Below, piece after piece: positions 1 to 9,820 of a stretch of 64,000 bases of DNA (positions within the stretch are counted from its first letter, which is position 1; the number at the start of each line of letters is the position of its first letter). The translations under genes and the position numbers were made by a program. A model generated the notes under the pieces. It was given only the letters and a program-made list of their open reading frames with translations, searched no databases and was not told the DNA's origin. Origin of the DNA: Shewanella metallivivens (lineage in GTDB: Bacteria; Pseudomonadota; Gammaproteobacteria; Enterobacterales; Shewanellaceae); NCBI RefSeq assembly GCF_028750675.1, contig NZ_JAQQPZ010000013.1, positions 742,385 to 806,384 of the forward strand. Direction: 5' to 3'.

Positions 1-82
1 CTCCCTTGTGCTGCCGCTCGACTTGCATGTGTTAGGCCTGCCGCCAGCGTTCAATCTGAGCCATGATCAAACTCTTCAATTA
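1..82 (-). rRNA. rrs: 16S ribosomal RNA, 5' end (partial)
   Basis: Read on the minus strand, this stretch carries the universal 5' end of bacterial 16S rRNA: AATTGAAGAGTTTGATCATG followed by the GAACGCTGGCGGCAGGCC block and the segment that continues to CAAGTCGAGCGGCAGC. The gene is transcribed leftwards and runs off the window at base 1, so only about 80 nt are visible. The 5' boundary at 82 is set by alignment to the remembered E. coli 16S start and may be off by a few bases. The upstream boxA and promoters confirm an rrn operon. Confidence 0.96.
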
Positions 83-375
83 AAGTTTTGTTGTTCGACT
101 ACGTCGAACGGCTCAATGAATTCTACTGTCATAATTCGCTTCGCTCAAAGAGCTCACGAATTATTCACTACATTGCTGCAGTGTCATATAACTATGAACA
201 TTCTCATCATTGAGTTAAATTTTTTGATTGCCTACATTCCGAAGAACAAGAAGACAATTTCGAATAACTCAATACCTGTGAATGTCCACACAGATTTCTT
301 GTTTAGATTGTTAAAGAGCGTTGATGCCGTGTTTCGTGCATCGCCTTGGACGCTAGGTCGTCGGCTTGGGCTGCG
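83..375 (-). promoter_or_regulatory. rrn leader with boxA antitermination site
   Basis: This is the transcribed leader between the rrn promoter and 16S rRNA on the minus strand. At 305-319 the minus strand reads GCTCTTTAACAATCT, which matches the boxA element bound by NusB/NusE in rRNA antitermination. No protein-coding potential is credible here: the long plus-strand open frame across 8-517 lies over 16S and its leader. Part of the leader should pair with sequence 3' of 16S for RNase III processing, but that partner is outside the window. Confidence 0.85.
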
Positions 376-376
376 T

Positions 377-404
377 ATTTTACGCTTTCCCATCTTCGCG
401 TCAA
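377..404 (-). promoter_or_regulatory. rrn promoter P2 (proximal)
   Basis: The minus strand has -35 TTGACG (404-399), a 16-bp spacer and -10 TAAAAT (382-377), followed by a GC-rich discriminator (ACGCAGCCC). This layout is typical of a growth-rate-controlled sigma70 rRNA promoter. Its position just upstream of the boxA leader supports the call. Confidence 0.75.
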
Positions 405-510
405 GTGTTTTTTCAAACTTTCTTTTCGCTGTTGAATCGAGTGTTTTGAAGCACTTAATTCAACTTAACCTGGTGACTGCTTTCGCTGTCTGCCGTGTCA
501 GTGGATGCGC

Positions 511-538
511 ATTATAGGCACCATAAGATTTAGTGCAA
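511..538 (-). promoter_or_regulatory. rrn promoter P1 (distal)
   Basis: The minus strand has -35 TTGCAC (538-533), a 16-bp spacer and a perfect -10 TATAAT (516-511), followed by a GCGC-rich discriminator. An A/T-rich stretch immediately upstream (about 539-560) could act as an UP element. Together with the second promoter about 130 bp downstream this reproduces the tandem P1/P2 arrangement of gammaproteobacterial rrn operons. Confidence 0.75.
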
Positions 539-649
539 CCCCTTTTTTAAGGTTATTTGTTGTTTTCGACTTGTTTGCGGATAATTTAGCCTGACCAGCT
601 AGTTTTTAAGCATTATACTGTCACAAACCATGAATATATAAGGATTGTT

Positions 650-1201
650 ATGTCTACTAATGTAAGAACTTACCAAGGGATACACCCGAGTTTAGCTGAT
701 AACGTCTATGTTGATGAATCAGCTGTACTTGTCGGTGACATAAAATTGGATCATGACGCGAGCGTGTGGCCTTTGGTTGCGGCCCGTGGAGATGTTAATA
801 AGATCCGTATTGGTAAGCGTAGTAATGTTCAAGATGGCAGTATATTACATGTCACCCGTAAATCATCTGCCAACCCAGATGGCCATCCTTTGATTATTGG
901 CGACGATGTGACGATTGGCCATAAAGCTATGCTTCATGGTTGCCATATTGGGAACCGGGTCTTGATTGGCATGGGCGCTATCTTACTTGATGGTGCAATA
1001 GTAGAAGATGATGTCATTGTTGGCGCGGGTTCTTTGGTACCACCAAACAAAGTGTTGCAGAGTGGCTTTTTATATGTGGGCAGCCCTTGTAAACAAGCTA
1101 GGCCACTAACGGACGCTGAACGCGCTTTTTTACCTCAATCGGCTGATAATTATGTCCGCTTAAAAAATGAGTACTTGGTTGATTTACAGCAATCGAGTTA
1201 A
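650..1201 (+). CDS. yrdA: Gamma-carbonic anhydrase family protein YrdA
   Basis: This 183-residue protein has the left-handed beta-helix fold of the gamma-class carbonic anhydrase/YrdA family, shown by imperfect hexapeptide repeats (IRIGKR, LIIGDD, VTIGHK, VLIGMG, VIVGAG). Three histidines at the family's metal-ligand positions are visible at about 67, 91 and 96. Family members form trimers with a metal between subunits; YrdA itself has little proven anhydrase activity, so the substrate is uncertain. The ATG follows AAGGATTGTT, a reasonable ribosome binding site. It lies next to a divergent rrn operon and upstream of the aroE region, as yrdA does in E. coli. Confidence 0.9.
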   Translation: MSTNVRTYQGIHPSLADNVYVDESAVLVGDIKLDHDASVWPLVAARGDVNKIRIGKRSNVQDGSILHVTRKSSANPDGHPLIIGDDVTIGHKAMLHGCHIGNRVLIGMGAILLDGAIVEDDVIVGAGSLVPPNKVLQSGFLYVGSPCKQARPLTDAERAFLPQSADNYVRLKNEYLVDLQQSS

Positions 1202-1209
1202 TTCGCTTT

Positions 1210-1245
1210 ACAAAATGGGCTACAACACTAGTGAGTCCATTTTGT
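1210..1245 (+). terminator. Possible weak terminator after yrdA
   Basis: A 9-bp stem, ACAAAATGG (1210-1218) with CCATTTTGT (1237-1245), encloses an 18-nt loop just after the yrdA stop codon. It is followed by TTTCTGTT rather than a clean T-run, so termination strength is doubtful. Confidence 0.35.
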
Positions 1246-1408
1246 TTCTGTTATAAACATTGTTGTCGTCTATCATTAGTTTCTCTGTTTAGATCAATAA
1301 TAATAGATGACAAGTTGGGCGTTTAACCCTTCCGCAATTTTTTATCGAGTTTAAAGTGAGTGCTAAATTTGCAGAAGTTGATATTTATGATGCTTAAGTC
1401 TTAATGTC

Positions 1409-2659
1409 ATGTCAGCTTCGGTTAACAAGGATGATGTTGTGCAGATAAAAAACCAGCTAAATACCCAACAGCTTACTCAAACTGGTGTAAAGCAGCATAT
1501 TTTGCAACTGATAACCCCTTTAGTACTGATCAGCATCATTTTATTTATTAGTTTCGATAATCGGCAAGCCTACCAATATTTGGGGTTATTTGGCGGTGGT
1601 TACGCGATTAGTTATGTCATTAGCCATTTTATACATAAACAAAATATACAGCGTCTGTGGCGACACATAGAGCAAATTTTACGTATCAATGAAACCACTT
1701 ATGAGTTAGTTAAGGTATCCAGTCAATATGATTCTGAACAAGATTTTATCGACGCGTTATTGCTTAAAGCGGTTACAGCTGTTGATGATGCAGAAATGGG
1801 CAGCATTATCTTAATTGATAACAACACAGATAGATTACAATTTGGCTCGGTCGTCGGGCTTGATATAGATAAGCTTAGCCAGATTAATTTTACCTTAGAA
1901 GAAACCTTTCTTTATAGATTAACTAAAGGACGCTTAGATAGAACCGTTATCATCAATAACATGCGCAACATCAATTCACAAAGTACACTCACGGATGATG
2001 ACCAATTTATTTTACTCAATGCCTCGTCTAAACCTATTTGTTCAACTTTATCTAGCCCCATTCGTATTGATGGAGAACTTTATGGAATGATGAACCTAGA
2101 TAGCAGCATGATGGAAGCTTTTGGTGAATACGATATTAGCTTAGTTGACATCCTCACCTATGAGGCGGCTAATGCGATTTCACTTTATCAAAAGTCGAAA
2201 AAAATTGAGCTAATGGCTAACTATGATGGCTTAACAGGATTGTATAACCGTAAGAAGTTTGATGAGTCAGTTTTACAATGGCAGCACGATATATCGCAGG
2301 CAAGTTATATTGTCATCTTAGATATGGACAATTTAAAACCGTTAAATGATCTGTATGGGCACCAAGCAGGAGATGATGCTTTAAAAGCATTCGCCCAATC
2401 ACTCAAATCCATTTGGCACCCTGCCTTTTTAGTTGCTCGATATGGAGGAGATGAGTTTATTGCTTTATGCCATGGCCCGCTTGAAATCTTAGAAACACAA
2501 ATTACCCAAATCCAAAAAGAGTTAAGCCAATTAACTCCGGCCATTTACTTCAGTTACGGTATTGCGCAATACCAGCAAGATTGGAGCAAGTCTTTTAAGC
2601 AAGCAGATAACAATATGTACCAGCAAAAACGCTTAAAAAGTCAAGGCGCTTTAAGTTAA
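1409..2659 (+). CDS. GAF-domain diguanylate cyclase (GGDEF)
   Basis: This 416-residue membrane-anchored signalling protein likely makes cyclic di-GMP from two GTP. A short cytoplasmic tail is followed by two hydrophobic segments (about 34-48 and 55-73), a GAF-like sensor domain (about 100-260) and a C-terminal GGDEF domain (about 265-412) with an intact GGDEF signature at 346-350. The conserved NYDGLTGLYNR entry motif is at 271-281 and the LDMDNLKPLNDLYGH core is present. I see no RxxD inhibitory site just upstream of GGDEF, so product feedback inhibition may be absent. No EAL domain follows. It appears monocistronic; the ribosome binding site is weak. The input signal is unknown. Confidence 0.88.
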   Translation: MSASVNKDDVVQIKNQLNTQQLTQTGVKQHILQLITPLVLISIILFISFDNRQAYQYLGLFGGGYAISYVISHFIHKQNIQRLWRHIEQILRINETTYELVKVSSQYDSEQDFIDALLLKAVTAVDDAEMGSIILIDNNTDRLQFGSVVGLDIDKLSQINFTLEETFLYRLTKGRLDRTVIINNMRNINSQSTLTDDDQFILLNASSKPICSTLSSPIRIDGELYGMMNLDSSMMEAFGEYDISLVDILTYEAANAISLYQKSKKIELMANYDGLTGLYNRKKFDESVLQWQHDISQASYIVILDMDNLKPLNDLYGHQAGDDALKAFAQSLKSIWHPAFLVARYGGDEFIALCHGPLEILETQITQIQKELSQLTPAIYFSYGIAQYQQDWSKSFKQADNNMYQQKRLKSQGALS

Positions 2660-2672
2660 CTGCAATTTAATA

Positions 2673-2956
2673 TAATACCAAATCCATTAATTATGTGACC
2701 AATCAGAGTCACTCAGATTGGTCAGTTTGAGGCGCATTGCTGAAATAATGGTTATTCCCTTTTAATAAGGCAACTCAACAAAGAAATGAACGGCCTGAGA
2801 GTCTCCTGCAAGGCGGGTTTCTGTGCCGGCTATGCTGCTTAATAGCATTTTGAGGTACGACTGCACGGATGCAGGAGGTAGAGCAACGCAGGAGCAGTTG
2901 CCAAGAAAACACAGAACTCCCGCTGAATGACCAGATAATTAATGGAATTGGCATAA
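2673..2956. repeat. Intergenic inverted-repeat element (MITE-like)
   Basis: About 284 bp between two genes is bounded by long imperfect terminal inverted repeats. The left end reads TAATACCAAATCCATTAATT and continues ATGTGACC. The right end, read on the other strand, gives TTATGCCAATTCCATTAATT followed by ATCTGGTC. No transposase frame lies inside. The interior is GC-richer than its surroundings and holds short direct motifs (GCAGGAG twice near 2870-2893). The whole 312-bp gap between 2660 and 2971 is essentially this element. I take it for a non-autonomous repeat of the kind common in Shewanella and Vibrio genomes. Confidence 0.7.
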
Positions 2957-2971
2957 CGACTATATATGGAC

Positions 2972-3226
2972 TTAAAGCTTAATATCACCAATATCGGTAA
3001 ATGCTTCTTGGTTTATCAATGCTTCAGCTTGATCTTCTAGGTCGAAACGACATTGCTCAAACATGCAAGCAGCATTGTGCTCGCTCACCGCTTGTGACTG
3101 ACATAACGCTGAAATCGTCGAAAAGCTAACGAAACAGTTAATATTGACGCCTTGTCGTTGAGCAATAAACCTAACATTATCAGCCTCGACAAATAGCTGG
3201 TCACCAAAAATCACGTTTTGATTCAT
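2972..3226 (-). CDS. yrdB: DUF1488 family protein YrdB
   Basis: This small 84-residue soluble protein resembles the DUF1488/YrdB family, which is usually found beside aroE in gammaproteobacteria. Its biochemical role is unknown. The start ATG overlaps the aroE stop by four bases (ATGA), which indicates translational coupling in one transcript. I see no transmembrane segment or metal motif, only three scattered cysteines. The assignment rests on size, position and overall pattern rather than on a catalytic signature. Confidence 0.75.
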   Translation of the reverse strand: MNQNVIFGDQLFVEADNVRFIAQRQGVNINCFVSFSTISALCQSQAVSEHNAACMFEQCRFDLEDQAEALINQEAFTDIGDIKL

Positions 3227-4059
3227 TGCTTTGCAACCTTTTTTGTCAATTGTTCACGCAATTTTCGCATCACAGGACCTTTATCTGGAGTAACACCACG
3301 CCATAAACTGAAGCTTGCCGCAGCTTGGCCCACTAACATGCCTAAACCATCTGCTGTTCTGCGCGCATGTAAAGACTGAGCCCACTGATTAAACACTGTG
3401 GTTTGCGGGCTGTAAGTCATGTCATAACAGTCGGTCGTTTCATCAACAATGATATTGGGCAATGAAATAAGCTGGCCAGATAAACCAGCAGATGTAGAGT
3501 TGATAACTAAATCAAACGGAGAAATCAGCTCATCGATCGGTTTGGCAAAAAAATTACCATATTCATTGAATAGCTTTTGTAGTTCTATTGCTTTTTCGTG
3601 GGTGCGATTACAAATAACCAATTGTGCTACATTGTGTTGCAGTATAGGTAAAATACAACCTCTCGCAGCACCTCCGGCCCCCACCAGCAACACTCGTTTA
3701 CCTTTTAAAGGACCAAACAGCATTTCTAAATCGTTAACCAACCCCACACCGTCGGTATTGTCGCCGCCAATTCTACCATTGGGTAAGTTAAACAATGTAT
3801 TGACGGCTCCAGCCAATTTAGCCATTTCGCTTAATTCATCGCACATGGCAAAGGCTTGCTCTTTAAAAGGTGCGGTGACATTGGCGCCTTTACCACCATT
3901 GGCAAAAAACTCAGTTAATGAAGTAGAGAATTGATCTACCGGTGCCAAAATTGCTTCATAGCTAATATCTTGCTGAGTTTGTTTAGCAAATTCGCTATGA
4001 ATCAATGGTGACTTACTTTGGGCAATGGGATTACCAAATACAGCATACTTGTCGGTCAT
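3223..4059 (-). CDS. aroE: Shikimate dehydrogenase (NADP)
   Basis: AroE reduces 3-dehydroshikimate to shikimate with NADPH, the fourth step of the chorismate pathway for aromatic amino acids, in the cytosol. Visible hallmarks are the N-terminal [14 protein letters not shown] substrate-binding motif, NVTAPFK with the catalytic lysine, NTDG with the catalytic aspartate, and the [12 protein letters not shown] dinucleotide-binding loop. At 278 residues it has normal length. I chose the ATG at 4059: GAGAG lies at proper spacing upstream, and the TTG one codon earlier is less likely. It is followed by overlapping yrdB, an arrangement shared with E. coli. Confidence 0.95.
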   Translation of the reverse strand: MTDKYAVFGNPIAQSKSPLIHSEFAKQTQQDISYEAILAPVDQFSTSLTEFFANGGKGANVTAPFKEQAFAMCDELSEMAKLAGAVNTLFNLPNGRIGGDNTDGVGLVNDLEMLFGPLKGKRVLLVGAGGAARGCILPILQHNVAQLVICNRTHEKAIELQKLFNEYGNFFAKPIDELISPFDLVINSTSAGLSGQLISLPNIIVDETTDCYDMTYSPQTTVFNQWAQSLHARRTADGLGMLVGQAAASFSLWRGVTPDKGPVMRKLREQLTKKVAKQ

Positions 4060-4090
4060 CAAAAACTCTCTTCATTGGTATTAAGTCAAT

Positions 4091-5347
4091 CTAACGATAC
4101 GCGGCTGGCATATCGGTTTTTTTCAAATAGCGGTCTCGTAATTCATCCTGGCGACTTTGCAAAGATTGTTCTTTACCCGCTATCCACATTCTTTCAATGT
4201 GGGTACTAAACTCAAATGGGTCGCCACTCCATAATACTAGATCAGCAGCTTTGCCCACAGCAATACGGCCACTGTCTAGATGAAAAATATCTGCGATGTT
4301 AGCCGTCAATGCTGCTAACGCATCGTTGTAATCCATGCCATTGGCAACTGCATTACCCGCACTATAACGCAATGCATAAACGCTATGGCTGTCACCTGGC
4401 AAGGCAATAGCTACTTTAACCCCTGCTTTTGCCAGCTTGCCGGCATTTTCAAGCGAATTATGTAACGAATCAAAACTCTCTGGAAGGTTACGCATTGCGT
4501 CAATAACAACCGGAATATTGGCTTGTGCTAATGGCTCTGAAACTAATACGGCATCTGCACCATTAACAATAACTAAGTCCAACTCAAAATCTTGTTTTAG
4601 CCTAATTAAATGGATAATGTCACTTGCACGGTCTACCTCTACAATCAACGGGATATCACCGGCTAATACTGCCGAAATGATGCTATTTTCTCGACTAGGC
4701 TCGTCACTATCTTCTTTATCAGACTTGTCGGACTTTTTGGCTTTAGAAAGCGCTTTTTGGGTATCTTCAAGTTGATGTATAAGTTGTTGCATCCCCATGG
4801 CGCGCGAACCTTCATCGGTTGCACCTAACTCAACATATAAGCCGGTTTTATTAGCAATAACACTATCAAATCCCCCGCTTAAATCGACGACAAATGTTTG
4901 ACCCGCAAAAATGCTTTCTCCTCCACCTGAAGTCACAATATTACGAGTGATCCCGCCTTTGCGTGCAAACGGGATAGTGCTCGCTAGAGGATTAAACGCA
5001 AGGCTAGGGTCAAAGCTGATATCGGCTTCTTTATCTCTTGCATCGCGAGAGGTTGCTACCGCGCCAACTTCAACCAAGCCCATGTCATTCATTGCGGCAA
5101 TAAAGCCTGGCGTTAACGTTGCCCCTTTGGCATCAATAACACTGTCGCTCTTAGGGTTGTCGGGATTAATGGCAGCAATAATACCGTTTTCGATCACCAC
5201 GGTAGCATTGTTTAACACGCCCTGTTCGGTTGCGGTATGCACTGTGGCATTGATAATCGCTAGGCTTTCCGCTTGAGCCACATTCGCACCAAGTGCCAAG
5301 CTAATAAATAAGCTCAAAGCAAGCGCTGATTGAGTAAATAATGTCAT
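4091..5347 (-). CDS. Exported amidohydrolase-like protein lacking the HxH metal motif
   Basis: This 418-residue protein starts with a Sec signal peptide (about residues 1-26, ending NVAQA) and continues with the composite-domain beta strands and TPGF entry typical of the amidohydrolase superfamily. At the place where active members carry HxH, it reads FIAAMNDMG, so the first two metal ligands are missing. The C-terminal part keeps the family look (GKAADLVLWSGDPFE). A lysine- and acid-rich insertion lies near 205-225. It is separated by only 11 bp from the upstream lipoprotein amidohydrolase and has its own AAGGAGC ribosome binding site, so the two are very probably co-expressed and may form a complex. 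Enzymatic activity is doubtful. Confidence 0.82.
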   Translation of the reverse strand: MTLFTQSALALSLFISLALGANVAQAESLAIINATVHTATEQGVLNNATVVIENGIIAAINPDNPKSDSVIDAKGATLTPGFIAAMNDMGLVEVGAVATSRDARDKEADISFDPSLAFNPLASTIPFARKGGITRNIVTSGGGESIFAGQTFVVDLSGGFDSVIANKTGLYVELGATDEGSRAMGMQQLIHQLEDTQKALSKAKKSDKSDKEDSDEPSRENSIISAVLAGDIPLIVEVDRASDIIHLIRLKQDFELDLVIVNGADAVLVSEPLAQANIPVVIDAMRNLPESFDSLHNSLENAGKLAKAGVKVAIALPGDSHSVYALRYSAGNAVANGMDYNDALAALTANIADIFHLDSGRIAVGKAADLVLWSGDPFEFSTHIERMWIAGKEQSLQSRQDELRDRYLKKTDMPAAYR

Positions 5348-5358
5348 TGTCTTGCTCC

Positions 5359-6741
5359 TTATTGTTGACCTAACATAAAGTCACTTTGCGCCTGGTAGGC
5401 TGGGTCTTGGCGGTCATACACTTTGGCGCCATCAATAAACACTTTTTCTGCTTGTGCATAAACGCTAAACGGATTGGTATTCCATATCACCACGTCTGCA
5501 TTTTTACCGGTTTCAAGCGACCCCGTTTTATCACTTATTCCTAATGATTTAGCGGCATTTGAGGTAATCCAACCAATGACATGTTGCTCTGTTAACTCAA
5601 AACCATTGTCATTTGCAGCATGCATAATTTTGGCGGTTTCTTGATTTAAACGTTGAATGGTGACACCTGAGTCAGAATGCACAATGGCACATGACTTTTT
5701 AACCGCGTCAACCATGGCCACATTTTCTAGCACCATGTCGTAAGCTTCTAGCTTAAAGCCCCACCAATCCGGCCACATAGCTGCACAGTTGCCATTTTCA
5801 GCCAATAAATCTGCAATTTTGTAAGCTTCTACAGCGTGGTGAAATGTCCCTGCGTGATAACCAAACTCTTTGCCTAAGTCTATCATCATTGCCATTTCTT
5901 CGGCTTTATAGCAGTGGTTATGAATCAGAATATCACCTTCGAGCACACCTTTAAGGGTGTCTTTCATTAAGTCGCGCTCCGGCGCAACAGGATTTTTACC
6001 TGCGGCGTAGTCTGCTTCGTATTTATCCCACGCACGCTTGTATTCAGTGGCCTGGATAAATGCGGTACGGTAGCCAGCCATGTTACCCATACGAGTCATG
6101 GGTAATTCTTTACGGCTGCCATAAAGATTTTTAGGGTTTTCACCGCAGGCCATCTTTAATCCGTAAGGCGCTTCGGGGAATTTCATCGCTTGCATTGTTG
6201 CCGCTGGGACATTTTTTAATGTTACCCCACGGCCACCAATTAAATTGGCTGAGCCTGGCAAAATTTGTAACGTCGTAATACCACCTTCACGTGCACGATT
6301 AAAGCCAGGATCTTGCGGCCATACGCTGTGTTCAGCCCAAACCTCAGCGGTCACGGGATTAGTCATTTCATTACCGTCATTATGAGATTCCGCATTAGGA
6401 CTTGGGTATACACCTAAATGTGAATGCACATCGATAATACCTGGAGTAATCCACTTTCCTGTAGCATCAACAACCACCGCACCGTCAGCAACGAGTTGCT
6501 GGCCTATAGCACTTATCTTGCCGTCTTTAATTAATACATCAGTATCGTCAAGACGCTCACCGGTACCAGTTAATACAATGGCATTTCTAAGTAATGTCGT
6601 TGAATTAGGTAATACCTGATAGGTGCTAGGGTATGGATTAGCATTGATGGTCACGTGTGGCTCTTGTTGTTCTGCAGGATTACAACCTACAATTGCAGCA
6701 GATAACACCACCGCAACCAGAGCTGACATTTGTTTGGCCAT
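5359..6741 (-). CDS. Amidohydrolase lipoprotein
   Basis: This 460-residue predicted lipoprotein has a short hydrophobic leader ending in an AIVGC lipobox with the acyl cysteine at 20. The amidohydrolase fold follows: the N-terminal composite beta domain (about 48-98), PGIIDVHSHLG with metal ligands H106 and H108, a HNHC motif near 275, GTFHHAVEAY near 300, a VHSDSG motif supplying the late aspartate, and a C-terminal GKNADVVIWNTNPF. Members hydrolyse C-N bonds of peptides, imides or related substrates; the substrate here is unknown. The start has a strong AAAGGAG. It is first of a two-gene operon with the degenerate paralogue. Confidence 0.85.
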   Translation of the reverse strand: MAKQMSALVAVVLSAAIVGCNPAEQQEPHVTINANPYPSTYQVLPNSTTLLRNAIVLTGTGERLDDTDVLIKDGKISAIGQQLVADGAVVVDATGKWITPGIIDVHSHLGVYPSPNAESHNDGNEMTNPVTAEVWAEHSVWPQDPGFNRAREGGITTLQILPGSANLIGGRGVTLKNVPAATMQAMKFPEAPYGLKMACGENPKNLYGSRKELPMTRMGNMAGYRTAFIQATEYKRAWDKYEADYAAGKNPVAPERDLMKDTLKGVLEGDILIHNHCYKAEEMAMMIDLGKEFGYHAGTFHHAVEAYKIADLLAENGNCAAMWPDWWGFKLEAYDMVLENVAMVDAVKKSCAIVHSDSGVTIQRLNQETAKIMHAANDNGFELTEQHVIGWITSNAAKSLGISDKTGSLETGKNADVVIWNTNPFSVYAQAEKVFIDGAKVYDRQDPAYQAQSDFMLGQQ

Positions 6742-7190
6742 TGGGATCTCCTTTCTTATTTTGCGACCAATCTAACCAAGTTACCTGTTGAAATACAGCG
6801 TAATCGTTAAATAATTAGTATCAAAACGTTAATACAAAAATCATTCTATACGGCGATGATTTAGATACATACCTATCAACTTAAAGATGCATGTTTCAAA
6901 ACTTCACCGTGCTTTCAATACTAGGCACGTGAATGCGGTAATGTAGTTACCTTATAAATTAACGCAACAACGTTCTTGATTTTAATATCAGAGAAACACG
7001 GTAAAAGCCCAAAGGGCAAGTTTTACACGCGTTTATACTGCGGCTTTTGTGGATTTAGCTGATTTTGGAAAGGGAATAACCATTACCCGTAATCAATGCC
7101 TTAACTAAACACGTGTAAATTCTTGCTGAAATCAAGCATATTCAGGTTGGTTGGGTATAATGGCTGTAACATTCTTAACCATACAAAACG
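6742..7190. other. 449-bp gap: divergent promoters and a palindromic unit
   Basis: The space between the leftward amidohydrolase operon and the rightward globin gene contains no credible gene. The half next to the amidohydrolase operon is AT-rich and presumably holds promoters, though I could not fix a convincing -35/-10 pair. The half next to the globin gene holds the dyad element described at 7017-7124. Confidence 0.6.
7017..7124. repeat. Small intergenic dyad-repeat element
   Basis: Two 14-bp arms, TTTACACGCGTTTA (7022-7035) and TAAACACGTGTAAA (7106-7119), are inverted copies with one mismatch. The similarity extends outward through CAAG on both sides with a small gap. The interior includes AAAGGGAATAACCATTA (7069-7085), whose exact reverse complement lies inside the intergenic element at 2673-2956 (2746-2762). 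This suggests a related or chimaeric non-autonomous repeat. No coding frame is present. Confidence 0.5.
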
Positions 7191-7625
7191 ATGAACTGGT
7201 TACGTAAAATATTCGCTAAACCACAAGTTAACGATGACAGAGATACCACGCAATCTAACGCCTACGATATTATTGGTGGCGATACAGTCATCCGCGCAAT
7301 AGCCCATGATTTTTATCAGCAAATGCAAACTCGGCCTGAAACGCAAAACCTGTTAGCGATTCATCACTCTCCGATTACAGAATCTGAACAAAAGTTATAT
7401 GAGTTTTTAAGTGGTTGGCTTGGTGGACCGCAGTTATACCAACAGAAACATGGTCATCCTGCGCTTAGAGCTAGGCATATGCCTTTTGCGATTAACGAAT
7501 CAATGCGTGATCAATGGTTAATTTGCATGCGAGCGGCCATTGAAAACAATATAAAAAAACCTGAACATCAACAAGTGATTATTCAGGCTATTTCGACCTT
7601 AGCTGACAATATGCGCAACCGCTAA
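7191..7625 (+). CDS. Group II truncated haemoglobin
   Basis: This 144-residue protein resembles group II (trHbO/YjbI-type) globins, which bind O2, NO or other small haem ligands in the cytosol. It carries the tyrosine at B10 (FYQQM, residue 42), the haem-binding proximal histidine in LRARHMPF (H96) and the conserved tryptophan in the G helix (DQWLICMRAA). A lysine-rich N-terminal extension of about 20 residues precedes the fold. A role in oxygen or NO handling is inferred from the family. It appears to be monocistronic, with a poor ribosome binding site upstream of the ATG, and lies convergent to hemF. Confidence 0.85.
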   Translation: MNWLRKIFAKPQVNDDRDTTQSNAYDIIGGDTVIRAIAHDFYQQMQTRPETQNLLAIHHSPITESEQKLYEFLSGWLGGPQLYQQKHGHPALRARHMPFAINESMRDQWLICMRAAIENNIKKPEHQQVIIQAISTLADNMRNR

Positions 7626-7653
7626 CGACCAGCGCAATATAGTCGAGCAATGC

Positions 7654-9157
<1,504 letters not shown>

Positions 9158-9197
9158 TGGATTTCCTTTCATTAGATTATTGGATAATGACAACGAA

Positions 9198-9761
9198 CTA
9201 TAAAGCTCGCTTATATTTACAGGATTTTTGCGGACACTCAAGACGGCTACCTGCTGCGCCTTTTCGTTCAACTAAAATCCCAAAGCCACATTCAGGACAC
9301 GACTCATTATAAGGAGGATAGTTTACGATAAACTTGCATTTAGGGTAGGCACTACAAGCAAAAAAAGTTTTTCCATAACGACTCGTTCGAGATTCTAAAT
9401 GACCTTTACTGCATAGAGGACAAGTAATAGGCTCAACGTCACTGCTGTGATCATGCTTTTCAATATGAGTACACTCAGGATAATTGGTACAGCCAATAAA
9501 GATACCAAACCGTCCAGACTTTACCGCTAATTCATGACCACATTGTGGGCAGTGAGAACCACTAATCACTTGTGTTTCAATTGATTCATGCTGCACTAAA
9601 GGCCGTGTATAGTCGCAAGTTGGATAATTATTACAGCCGACAAAACTGCCATGTTTACTGTGCTTAACCGACAGCTCAGAACCACAAACAGGACAAAGTT
9701 CAAACTCTTTCTCCAATGCATGCTCGTGGACAGTAAACAGCTGTTGATCAATTTTCGACAT
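9198..9761 (-). CDS. yrdD: Topoisomerase-type C4 zinc-finger protein YrdD
   Basis: This 187-residue protein consists almost wholly of four consecutive C4 zinc-ribbon modules of the type found at the C-terminus of DNA topoisomerase I. Each starts CPxC (CPVCGS, CPQCGH, CPLCSK, CPECGF) and closes with a second cysteine pair (CNNYPTC, CTNYPEC, CSAYPKC, CPQKSC). The family binds DNA or RNA non-specifically; a precise function is not established. It precedes tsaC as in E. coli. A terminator-like hairpin separates it from smg upstream, so it may have its own promoter. Confidence 0.9.
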   Translation of the reverse strand: MSKIDQQLFTVHEHALEKEFELCPVCGSELSVKHSKHGSFVGCNNYPTCDYTRPLVQHESIETQVISGSHCPQCGHELAVKSGRFGIFIGCTNYPECTHIEKHDHSSDVEPITCPLCSKGHLESRTSRYGKTFFACSAYPKCKFIVNYPPYNESCPECGFGILVERKGAAGSRLECPQKSCKYKRAL

Positions 9762-9794
9762 GGTGCTCTCTATGAGTAATTTTCTATAGACCTA

Positions 9795-9819
9795 AAAAAG
9801 GAGGCTAAGCCCCCTTTCT
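9795..9819 (-). terminator. Intrinsic terminator after smg
   Basis: On the minus strand, GAAAGGGGGC, a short CTTA loop and GCCTCC are followed by six T residues. It lies directly after the smg stop codon and before yrdD, and would end the LysM-dprA-smg transcript. Confidence 0.7.
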
Positions 9820-9820
9820 G

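Noticed and set aside
8..517. Open plus-strand frame of 169 codons
   Set aside because: It lies over the 16S rRNA 5' end, its leader and two promoters on the opposite strand, and shows no protein-like composition.
9158..9271. N-terminal extension of TsaC by 38 residues
   Set aside because: It overlaps yrdD, is not TsaC-like, and a good ribosome binding site precedes the internal ATG at 9157.
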